64,000 nt of DNA from Nageia nagi (taxonomy: Eukaryota > Pinophyta), in assembly GCA_050084985.1 (NCBI GenBank), contig JBITNC010000001.1, forward strand, positions 4,774,001 through 4,838,000, read 5' to 3'. The position numbers were made by a program, and so were the translations under genes. Position 1 is the first letter of the stretch. Each line of letters starts with the position of its first letter. Shown here in pieces: positions 12,043-22,839 of this stretch. The notes beneath the pieces are model-generated. The model made no database searches and was not told the DNA's origin. It saw only the letters and a program-made list of their open reading frames with translations.

Positions 12043-12700
12043 AGTAATATGAGATCTAAAGAGTTTTGCACAAATAAAAAATGTTGTTGATTGTTAGACA
12101 TCATATTGTCAAGTGAATAGAACTGCCTACTGCCTACGTATATTGATGGGATATTTGAGAAGGCCTTGTTTATTAATACTATGGAGTCATGGTATTGAAC
12201 TATTTCTCACGAACCTTGTATAATTGTAGTGTAATTGTAGAGTGTAAAGCTGGAGAAGGAGGTGCAATAATCGTAAAGATGAAAGAAGAAATACTTGAAG
12301 GAAATAGAAAACACTAGATGAAGAATAAATATTAGAGAAGGGCTTACAAGTAACACAGCATTTTGGTATGAAGCATTGAAGAGAACAGATCAACTTTTAA
12401 TTCTACTTTGCCCTTTCCTTTATCATTTTGTGCAGTCATTTTGTTTTCTATTATCTTGTGCTATGTTTGCATTGGCAATCTAGGCCCAAATTCTATGTAT
12501 TAATTTTTTTATAGGTTGATGTAGAGTTTGCACTATACATTGATAAAAATACCAAGAATGTTTTGAGTGGAATTAGACCATGTTTTGTATATTTAACTGC
12601 TAAAAATTATTGTCCTGATCTGATTATTGGAATCCTTTACTTATAGAATTTTGATCTAAAAGGCTTTCAAAGATCCATTTTATTATGCTAAGAGTTCTTA
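12043..12700 (+). other. 3' flank/3' UTR of the PPR gene, conserved in the other PPR copies
   Basis: The sequence after the TGA stop aligns through most of its length with the DNA downstream of the PPR pseudogene at 42.3-44.4 kb and of the DYW fragment at 21.9 kb. Shared segments include the TTGTTGATTG...CATCATA block, TGGAGTCATGGTATT, and a TTTTTTATAGGTTGATG stretch. AATAAA-like hexamers occur from about 12,074. Conservation beyond the stop shows that the family spread by genomic duplication and not by retroposition of an mRNA. Confidence 0.75.
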
Positions 12701-14660
12701 GAGCCTTATGTCCAACCATAAACATCTTAACTATTAATTTAACCAATTTTAACTAATATTATTTTAAAAATTATGAAACATGTAATGTAAGCTATGCACT
12801 ATCTTCATTTATATGTAATCAATGGTTGCCACCTTATTATTTTGACATTTTAATCAGAGAATGGAAGATGATTATAGAATAGTGGTGTTTTTTAATTTGA
12901 TCTGTTTTTAAGCAAATCACGATAATAAATGACGAAGTGTGCAATTCATTTACAACAGAAAAAACCCAAAGCAACCAAAATTGCATCACCTATGTCGATA
13001 TAGTACTTTCAATATAAATTAGTCACTACATGTATCGTTGAATGTAGTGATTGAATCACTCACAATATGCGTTTCACATCCACTTTTCAAAGAATTTATT
13101 TTCTTAGAATATTGTTATACTAGCTTTAAGAATAAAGAAATAGTAATGCCTTGGAATTTATTTTCATTAAATACCAATGACGATAATATTTTCCTGATAC
13201 AATAAGAAGTCTGTATTCAACATAAGGATATGTTGCATTGAAAATTTTGAAATTTAAATATATATCTAGAATAACCCCTTCTGAAGAACTAACATAATGA
13301 AAGAGGAATTTTAAAATAAGACTAAAAGGTTATAAGCATATTTTTTGAAGAATCTTATTAAATTTTATATTAAGCATCCCATCATTTATCTCTATACTAT
13401 CTAAAACATCTTAATTACATCTCTATGGCTTCCAAAGAATGCCATTTAAAATGTTGTTTGACTAATATAATTAATCACTTTAGCAACTAAAAGTATTATG
13501 TTTCAACGTTGACCATAAAGAGAAATGGATTGAAGATATTTCAAGGCAGGTTTCACATCATCACAGATTGCAAAAACAATATTGACCAGCTCAATAATTA
13601 AAATAATTAAACAAAGTAATGACAAAGGTGAATCGCAACAAGAACAAATAATGCAGTCAGGAGAACGAATGGGACACAAACAAATGTTAAGTCTAGACAA
13701 TTTTGGAGATTCAAACAAACCAATCACTAATATAATGAACAACAATACAGAATTCATCAGGCTTACAACAAACTATAACAGCAGAACAAAATAAGACTAT
13801 GGGTATTTATCCTCCAACAATACTACAGGCTTCAAAAAAGCAATACGCATTGGTATAGCCTCAGTAGGCTTTCAACAGCTTCACAATAACTCAGCAACAA
13901 AGTAAAAACTTGCAGAGAAATTTGACTTCAAAACAAACATAAAAACAACACATTGACAAAGGAGAACGATCCGTCAGAGACTTGTAATCACATACAATAT
14001 GCTTAAATACACATGTCTGCATGTTTCCGCTGACACCCCAATCTATGGGAAAATTCAATTCCTCCTGTAGCCCACAAAAACAACCTTGTGTCCCTTCATG
14101 TTGCCCTTGTGATCACCTGAAGCTCTTCTCCGTTTTCAGATTGCTTCCTTTGTGCTTGGTCACCACACGAAGATCTCCTTTCAATCTCTGAAGATTTTGA
14201 AGAAAAATAAACAATAATGAGTAGAGCTAGAACACAGTAACGCTGACCACAGATGGAATAAAACAATGAGAAAAATTGAAGACTAAAAATATATATTTAT
14301 TGCAGAGAAGTAAAAATTATAGGGCTCTCTTTTGAAGTTGAATAATAAAACATACATTGTTCTTCTCTTTTTCATCAATCATTTTAAGCATAAGCTATCT
14401 ATATTTATACTAAGATAAAATATTATATACGTGTTACTTGGTCAAAAAATAAAATTAAATGCAGCATGGTTGTACATGCATTCTGCTGTTCATTCTGTAG
14501 AAGGCCATGCCCTTTCTATCTGCACGACATTAAATGTTGCAGAAGGTAGTAGAAACTCATACTGTTTCTGTCTGCAGGGCATCTGAAAAACATTAAATGG
14601 TTGAAGGTAGATCAACTATTTTATACAAAAATATTAATACTGATGTTCAAAAATTAATAT
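12701..14660. other. Intergenic; possible minus-strand terminal exon at about 14,080-14,187
   Basis: Mostly AT-rich DNA without a gene. On the minus strand a pyrimidine-rich tract ends in ...AAAATCTTCAG at 14,188-14,198, a plausible splice acceptor. It is followed by an open stretch (SSCGDQAQRKQSENGEELQ) ending at a TGA near 14,080. The composition differs from the surroundings, so a last coding exon of an unidentified minus-strand gene is possible, but no upstream exon could be matched to it. The open frames at 13,503-13,794 overlap each other on both strands and are not supported. Confidence 0.25.
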
Positions 14661-14667
14661 GTACAGT

Positions 14668-14743
14668 TGAACATTTAATTGTGGGGCAAAAAGATCTTTC
14701 GGAAGTGAACATTTAATTCTGGGGCAAAAAGACCTTTAGGAAG
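14668..14743. repeat. 38-bp direct tandem repeat, two copies
   Basis: Two adjacent 38-bp units (14668-14705 and 14706-14743) each begin TGAACATTTAATT and contain GGGGCAAAAAGA. They differ at only four positions. The unit is not found elsewhere in the window by eye. Confidence 0.85.
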
Positions 14744-14879
14744 TGAAATTGAAGTTCCAGAGCAAAAGAGACATAATAGCCTAGAAACAACCATGACTTA
14801 AAACAAAACCACCAGGGATCTAAGGCCTAAAAACTTGACATCATCCACCCAAAACAGCGGGTGCAACAAATCTCGGGAA

Positions 14880-15180
14880 AATAAAACCTAGATGCTGGAA
14901 ACTAGAGCCCGAATAAGAAAGTCCCGGAGCGGAGTTGACAGTGCGCGGAGAATAGTAGCAAGTCCCGGTAGTGATTAAGTCTCAGAGCCCGGGGTTTGGT
15001 AATGCCAAGAGACAACAAGAATGGCACCCGGAGAATGGAGACAAAACAGTGACAGGAGATGAACACAGCCCGGAGGGAGAGAACGTTAAGTCCCGGAGAA
15101 ATAACTACGGGGAATGGAGAGGACAGTAGTGCCCGGGGGGCAAGATAAAGTCCGGCACCCGGAATGGAGATCAGAATTTT
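14880..15180. repeat. CpG-rich block with irregular CCCGGAGAATGG-type repeats
   Basis: An island of GC- and CpG-rich DNA in otherwise AT-rich sequence. Short motifs such as AAGTCCCGG, CCCGGAGAATGGAGA and GCCCGG recur at least eight times with irregular spacing. A 123-codon open frame on the minus strand (15273-14902) is the translation of this repeat block and is not a convincing gene. It resembles the upstream part of an LTR or a promoter-proximal repeat cluster; no matching second copy lies in the window. Confidence 0.55.
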
Positions 15181-16600
15181 CAATCTCCTTTTCTTCTGGC
15201 GTCGATTGTGGGAATAACACTCCTTCGAACAATTCCTGATGCGTTTTCCTTCTTTCTTCTTCCCGTTCTGCAATCCTCTTTTCTTTTCACAATAGAGATG
15301 TCTCTGAATACCAAAAACAATCTCTCAGCGACTACACTCCCCTTAAACTAAACTTCCATTTCAAATTCACCACTCCCGCTTTCTTCTCTTCGTGATTCTG
15401 CGCTCTCCATCTTATTTGAATCGTGAGAACCTCATCCCTCTTTAAAAATGGTTAAAGCTGCCACCTCTCTGCTGGATTGCTCGTGAACTGTTTGCCAAAA
15501 TATCAACTCAATGTTTTAAAGGAGCCCGCTTTAGATAAGCACATGACTGTATGATGGCTTCAGGGATCAACACCAAAACAAAAGGGGGTTTAACAAAAAT
15601 TGGAAGTATGTCATTTGTTGTGTAACAGAAATATAATGGAGGGAGCCAAATACAAATGGTAGATAATATTACAATAATGAGTAATCTAACATGTGTAGGG
15701 AAGTTGGAGAGTAATAATAAGTAATCTCTTTCCTCAAATGTAGGTGGATATTAACATATGGTGATGTTAATTACCTCCACAAACTTGTATCTTAAAAAAC
15801 AAAGAAGTAACAAAATGATCATAAACCTATATACGTAACCTTATGGATTGAATGATGGATTTTAATTGAAGCTCCTAAAATCAAATTACATAGATAATCA
15901 ATGAAAATGGGAAGTCAAATTTGTTAAGATATTTCAATATATATCTCAACATATTATTGAAAATGAAATTATTATGATTTTTTTTCTCACATAATTATCT
16001 TAAATTTTTTATCTCCTACATTATTCGATCGTTGGTTTAGTCCTTCAAAGGTGGTAACATACTTGGTCTCATTGATTGGTGTTTCTTAACCCCACCTATT
16101 ATATCTAGATTTTGTTATACTCTGAATATTTCATTCTTACGATCTTTTATCTAATCATGCATAATAATCCTATATTTGAGGAGGAGTCCTCGACAATGAC
16201 CAAGGCTTTGAGGTTTTTAGAAAGAATGCTAAGCAATGACACTTTATGGAGGTTGTATTTGTGGTTCTATCTCACAAGAAGGGTTACTCATTGACCTCTT
16301 TGGGTTAATTGTTACTTTTGATCATCTTAACAAGTAAAGTAACATGTTTGTATGTTCGTTTAATCTAGGTATGGTAAGTTGAGGTTAATTGAGCATTTTT
16401 TATTATCATCATCTTGCAAATTGAATTGTTAGGGCCATGATATTCTTAAATTCTATTATTTATCGATTGTAATTCAACATAATTAAATAACTTTAATAAT
16501 CTATTTTTCGATTATAACAATTGGTGAACTCAACTCTTATACATCATTTTTTCCTTCACCAGTTGTACCAAAAAATCTAGTGTTTTTGGATAGAACTGAC
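15181..16600. other. Intergenic; possible leader-like segment, no gene identified
   Basis: Pyrimidine-rich sequence at about 15,300-15,440 is followed by an ATG at 15,449 that opens only ten codons before a stop (MVKAATSLLD...). It could be a decapitated 5' leader with a first exon, but there is no support beyond composition. The remainder to 16,600 is AT-rich and featureless. Confidence 0.35.
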
Positions 16601-16619
16601 ATTATATTTCAAGTATTTG

Positions 16620-17995
16620 AAACATGGATGTCGTTGAGTTTCTTTCCATGGTCAATAGCTTTTATGATACTAATAAGGCTAATTTATGAAAGATGCTTTA
16701 TGGTGATGATGATAAAAGTGAGGGATCTAATGTTGCAAACATAGGTCAATTGAATTTTACACTTCCAAATCTAGGGATTCAAATTCCTTGTGTGATGAAA
16801 TATGCAATGAATGAGCATTGGATATCCAAGTAGATAGCATTTTCAAGTCATATCAAGATGAAGGAGATCCCATGGTGCATGTTAAGGCTTTTGAGATGAA
16901 ATTTGAATTAAAATTCAGAGTGAGAGAATTTGATGGTAAAATATTCTCCAACTACATTACGAGGTGATGCTCTCACTTGGTACTTCCCTTACCCTTCAAA
17001 TCAATAAATTGCTATGCAAAAGTTGTCTCTCAATTTTATATGCATTTCAAGTATAGTGCTCTTAGATAAATTATTGTTTCTAATTTAGCAAATATAAGAC
17101 AATGATAAAATAAGAGATTTGATAAGTTTGCATAAAGATTTCAAAAAATTTGAAGCATGATACAAGATCCTTTATCATAATAACATGTTAAGGCTATGTT
17201 TGTTCACAATATTCATCTTGAATTAAAATTCATAGCTATGGATTATATGACTCTCTCATTTACTAAGATTGTGCATAAATTGATTTAAAAGGAAAAATTT
17301 ATGGTTGAAATAGGTAAGTTGAAGTACGATAATCCTTCAAAGGAAGCAAGGAGGGAATGTTATTAGAAAAAGAAAGCAAAAGAAGTTCATGCTATTGAAG
17401 AGCCTAATGATAAGGACCAACAAAAGAGTCAATCAAAATAATAAATGAAAAATACCATAAGATTTCCTCTAGCTCCTTCTATAATATTTAGAGATTATCT
17501 GTAGAAAGGTTTGATTTCTCCTGTTCCACATAAAGAATTTGGACTTGATGATGCAAAGCTCAACTAGTACAATGAAGGAGCTTTTTATCAATATCATAAG
17601 GTGAAAGGGCATAGGACTAATGCTTGCATGCTTTTGAGAAAAACATTGAAGAAATTTCTTGATGAAGGAAAGATCAAGTATGAAGCGCATATAGTAGAGT
17701 TTGAAGATGTTAAACCCCTAATGAAGAATGTGATTTTCAATGAGGAACGATGCATCATTACTTGATATGGGAGGCCTAGATGACACATTCACTTGGTGAT
17801 GGTGGAAAGGGATGAGATTCCTTGCAATTCGAATACACTACAACTCATTGAGAAACTTAAGGTAACACATGCCAAGATAAGTATCTTTGACCTTTTGCAA
17901 TTATCAGTAGCTCATGAAGATGCATTATTTGATGTTTTAAAGAAAACTAAAATTGATGCATTATTTCCATCAGTTAAACATCGAACTCCATGATT
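16620..17995 (+). mobile_element. Decayed Ty3/gypsy gag region
   Basis: Plus-strand translation with stops and frame changes gives a Ty3/gypsy Gag. A segment GDALTWYFPYPSNQ near 16,960-17,010 corresponds to the retrotransposon gag domain. Near 17,585-17,650, FYQYHKVKGHRTNAC is a degenerate zinc knuckle of the CxYHxxxGHxTxxC type, followed by a DEGKIKYE-like stretch typical of the Gag-protease junction in plant gypsy elements. The open frame 17793-17993 continues with KISIFDLLQLSVAHEDALF, matching the segment usually found just before the protease. No intact protease, RT or integrase follows. A purine run at about 18,458-18,467 (AAGAAGGGGG) may be the element's polypurine tract. Confidence 0.8.
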
Positions 17996-18594
17996 TGATG
18001 CTATATTTGTAATTTTTGGTGATAGTTTTAAGTTTATCAATGACTAATGAAAGTATGTCAATGTTGATAGTACAATTTATTGAATATACCCTACAAAAAT
18101 TGCAATTGTTCTCATGCCTCTAATTTATTTGAATGTAATACTTCCATCATTATTTACATATTTATCCTAATCTTTTTTGTAATGCATTAATAATCTTGTC
18201 ATTACCATTTGTTCCTTACCAATTTAAAATAATAGATATTACTAAAACTTCTTATTGCAGTCCAATTTGAGTGATAAGGTCTATCTTTTGCCATGTGAAA
18301 ATTTACTCTATTTTATGATTCTTAGATGTAGAATCATAATAACATTGTGAAACCTTGTAACATGTGACTACAATTTATAGAAATATGTTTATACATTTTA
18401 ACTAGAAATACTTATGTAAGAAGGTATTACCCTTTTATACTCAATAGAGTTTTTTCAAGAAGGGGGTATGAAATTCATCCTATGGTTCCACTTGTTTGTT
18501 GTTCATTATAAACATACATATATTTATTACTCATCATAAGGTGAAAAACCCTACAATATACTGAATTTAAGCCAACATACAAACATTTATTCCT

Positions 18595-18660
<66 letters not shown>

Positions 18661-20880
18661 CAAACTACTCTATGATAACCATATGTGTGTTTATAGGTAA
18701 ACTTTTCCATTAAAATCCTACCCTACCGATTTAAGAAAAGTTTCTACATGATCAGGCAAGAAATTAATGACCTCATACTCCTATTATGACTATTCAAGAT
18801 GGTTTGCGTGAAACATACTCAAAATTGAAGAGCTATAACAAAATCTAAAGTCTATAACTTGTTTCCAAGCACCCCAAGGTGACCTTCTTGTTTATAATAA
18901 ATCTCAAAATGAAGGTACCTATTTATCAAATTTATAACCAATCCTTAATTTCCACAAATGATAAATGGGTTACTAAATAAATAAAACCTCGATGAAAAGC
19001 TAATCAATGATACTACCATACTTATCTCGTAATGTTTCTCAATTTTTTTCCCTTTTAGCCATTAGATTCTTGAATATATGACCATAATGTACTCATCGAA
19101 ATTGATAGCCTCCTTCAAACCCTTCAAGAGAAATAAAATACCCATGTTGCTTCATGATGGATGTGGTACCAATCCTTTATTTGAATGTTTCCTTCTAAAC
19201 TTGTTCTAGGTTTTTATCATGATTGTAGGTACAATATAGCGATTGTTATTCCAAATTTTATTACTATTTAAACCTTAACACATCTATTTTCATCATTTTC
19301 TCCTTCCCAAATCGAATTGGATAAGGGTTGAAATATAATTCAATTTGAAGAATTCATTAAATCCAAGTGGAGGGTGTACAAACTATCACTATAATATCAT
19401 GCAAGGGAGGGCTTATTCCCTTACTTAATTACCAACCCCATTTATTTATTTTCCCTCCAAACACTTAACATCTTATCCTAGCTCCTATACTCCAATTATT
19501 ATGGTAGTAATAGATTAAACTTGGGTAATTAGTATTTAGTAATAATTGCTTTAGGATTAGGTAATTTATTAGTAATTTTAGGTAGTTAATATATTTTAGC
19601 TATAGGTATTAGTTCTTAGGCTTTTAGTATGTAATGTATCCATAGGAAATAACCCTTAGGCATTAGAATTTATATTGTTTTTATTATTTAACAAATAATA
19701 ATATATATTTCTATTTGCAAGTATACTTTTAAAGGTAAATTATCAAATATTCTAATAATATCCCAATATCACCTTGCAACTCTACTTGTTTATGGATATA
19801 TGTAATTTGATTTGACTATGAATTATATACTCACTCAATGTAGGTTTGATGATGTGAAAGGTCTCTAACTATGTAATTAAGTTACATTTATAATGATAAA
19901 TGTAATCCTATGAATGCAACTTTCATGATTTCATGTACACTTGTGTATTATCATTGATTTAGGTTTGTGGAAATCCAAAGATGCAAAATACCATATGACT
20001 TCATGCGACATGTTTAGATTCTAAATGCAATCTAAACATATGCAAGTAGTATTATCTTGAAATGAAATATAATTATTAAAAAATAACCATGTCCATCATA
20101 TGCACTTTTCAATGCAATGTAGTCCCCTATCTTATTGGGGAATTTATGGTTTTTTAATGCAAATTTATATACTAAGCATAATGGTGAAATCCATAATGTA
20201 AGTATGAATGATGCAAGGTAGTATGATATAAAAATGTGTATGGTGAGTTAGATACAGTATACCGATCTTCCATACCAGTTATGCAAACCTCATACAATGA
20301 TGCAAATGTTATAATCATCATCATTAACGAAAAATATGCTCCTTAATAGTACCTTGTAAGATAGAAAAATGTCACCAGTACCATTGCCCTATATGAAAAT
20401 ACAAGAAGTTATGTATCATAAAATGAAATCAAATCATAAAATATGCCATCATTAAATAACTATAAATCAAATCCATACATACAAAATACCAAGTATGCAT
20501 GTAAAGTTATAATATTTTGAGATTGCAGTCTAATGGATCATGACATACTCCCCCTCTAAGACTAAACATAGTCCAATATGTTTGCATCAATTTTCTAATT
20601 AAACAAGTAGAGAAATTATTCTTTCATAAGTTCTAAATTCGTCCATGTAGAGTTCCTTCCAAAATACATACATTATTAAACTCTACATAATGTTATATTT
20701 ATTTTACATTTTTTTATATGTTTTTTTAGAACTCAAACTACTTTAACTTTAATTTCCATGGGGTCCTTTCACACAATTACCATAGATAAATCTCAAACAT
20801 TATAATGATCAATGCCATATCTCTTAAGCAATCAAACATGCAATAGATTGTGGAATTTTGACAAACTAGATGGTAGTTCA
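17996..20880. other. AT-rich region with one microsatellite, no gene identified
   Basis: The region consists of degraded AT-rich DNA. Apart from the TA microsatellite and a possible polypurine tract near 18,460 nothing could be assigned. It may include LTR remains of the flanking gypsy fragments, but no duplicated pair was recognised. Confidence 0.45.
18601..18659. repeat. (TA)n microsatellite
   Basis: An uninterrupted run of about 29 TA dinucleotides. An open frame across it on the minus strand encodes only alternating Tyr-Ile and is an artefact. Confidence 0.98.
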
Positions 20881-20889
20881 AGTGTGTAT

Positions 20890-21720
20890 ACAATAAAGCT
20901 AATTTTATCTAGAATTTTGTAGAAATATGATAGCCAATTTTTAAGTTTTAATAGAGCTTTTTACAGGCCTAACACATAAAAATTAAGACCATATCACCCA
21001 TATTTAATTCTCTTGGAGTTATTTTAAAATCTACATAAATATTTTTACGATCACAAGATTCCTTCAACCTCTTTTAATTTCATTTAATTAAGTTTCCATT
21101 TCAACAAGGAATTGAAATCCTATAGTGACTCTATCTTCCAAATTATCCCATAAAATAGGTGTTCTACATTTTCTTCCTTACAAGGCTTCAAATGGTACCA
21201 TTCTAGGAGATGAATGATAACAATTATTATATGCAAATTTTATCAAATATAGATAGTCTTCCCATTTTGTTGTATGGTCCATGAAAAATGTTCTTAGTAT
21301 GTCTTCAAGAACTTGATTCACCCTTTTTGTATATCCATCCATTTGAGGATGATAAGTAGAACTAAATTTTAATCTAATTCCAATTATTTCATGCAAATCT
21401 TTCCAAATTTTGGATGTAAATTTATTGTACTTATCTAAAATGATAGCTTGAGGAAATACATACAACCTAAAAATATCTTTCACATGTTGATTAGCTATGG
21501 TAAAATGGTATTTTTAAGTATGAAATGTGTAATCTTTGTAATTTTATCAATAATAATAAATATTACATCATGATGGTATCTAGATTTTGGCAAAACCAAC
21601 AATGAGATCCATGCTCACTACCTATCATTTTTTGCTTAGGATATCATGAGGATAGAGTTGTCAAGCAGGGTACATATGCCCAATGATGAGTTTCCCAATT
21701 AATTGATTTAACTTGTCACT
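20890..21720 (-). mobile_element. Decayed Ty3/gypsy integrase fragment
   Basis: The minus strand carries an integrase core. The open frame 21483-21178 begins KDIFRLYVFPQAIILDKYNK and continues with STYHPQMDGYTKRVNQVLED and a WEDYLYLIKFAYNN segment, the classical gypsy integrase signature. Downstream, past frame breaks, comes FEALYGRKCRTP and a polyprotein tail. Upstream, towards 21,700, a VVSMDLIVGFAKI stretch marks the first part of the catalytic core. The family resembles the CRM/Reina/Tekay style of chromovirus integrases rather than the Tat-type element at the window end. No RT or LTR belonging to it was found. Confidence 0.85.
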
Positions 21721-21892
21721 TTTAATATCAATCAAGGATTCAATTTAAATGATGTAATGCTCTATATGAGCCAATATCTTTCCTTGGATTTGCTGAGTTG
21801 TTTCGATCCTAGGAAACATGAATGAATTGAAAAGAAAGACAAAGAAAAAATAAAAATTTAATGTGGAAAGACTAAAAGAAAAAATAAAACAT

Positions 21893-22185
21893 ATATTCCA
21901 AATACAATACCTATGTTGCATGATGTGGAGGCTGATGATAAAGAATTTCTTCTCTGGTAGCATTAAGAAAAGTTGCAAATTGCATTATGGTTGTTAGAAT
22001 CCCTCTAAACCGTTAGTGGATTTGTGAAAAACCTTTGAGTATGCAATGACTGCATTATTGCAACCAAGTTTATCTCCAAGATTGTTGCAAGGGAAATTTT
22101 TGTGAGGGATGTGAACTGATTCCATCATTTCAAAAATAGAGAATGTTCATGTGGAGATTATTGGTGATGCAAAGTAATGCAAGAT
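21893..22185 (+). pseudogene. PPR DYW-domain fragment (copy A of the PPR pseudogene)
   Basis: Homologous to the last 90 or so codons of the PPR-DYW genes at 9.2 and 42.3 kb, starting within the segment just before the DYW domain (IPNTxPVLRDVEAD) and ending in GDYW. A TAG at 21958-21960 replaces the Gln codon before the HxE motif, and a TGA at 22117-22119 replaces the Arg of the NRFHHF motif. Both changes are shared with the copy ending at 44,441. The original TGA stop after GDYW is still present. Everything 5' of 21,893 is gone; the flank there is unrelated retroelement DNA. Confidence 0.9.
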
Positions 22186-22839
22186 CTAAAGATTCTTGCA
22201 CCCATGTTGAATCATTTCATTATTTCAAAAAATATTATTATTAAATATTTGTACAAATAGACAATGTTGTTGATTGTTGACATCATACTTTCAAGTGATC
22301 GTATTTGCCTACATATATTCATGTGGTATATGTGAAAGACTTATTTTTAATACTATAGAGTCATGGTATTAAACTATTTTTCAATAATCCTATACAATTA
22401 TTGAGTGAAGAATTGGAAGAGGTACAAGAATCACAAAGATGAAAGGAGAAATGCTTGAAGGAAATAGAAAGCACTCTATGAACTCTAAATATTAGAAAAG
22501 GGCTTGCAAGTAACTAGGTACTTTGGTATGAAGAGAGTACAACAACTCTTAATTATATTTTTCTCATAATTATCATTTTTTGTAGTCATTTTATTTGGAA
22601 TGATTCTATTATCTTGTGCCTATGTTTGCATTGACCATCTGGGTTCAAATTCTATGTAGTGATTTCTTTATAGGTTGATGCAAATTTTGTACTATCTATG
22701 GAAAAAAATATCGAGGACTTGTTGGTTAGAATTAGATCATGATTTGTATATTTAACTACTTGAAATTATTGTCCAAATTTGATTAAAATTTTAGTTATAA
22801 GGCTTTCAAAGATCCATTTATTGTGAATGAAAGATTTTA

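Noticed and set aside
18475-18663. Minus-strand 62-codon open frame
   Set aside because: It is the translation of the TA microsatellite.
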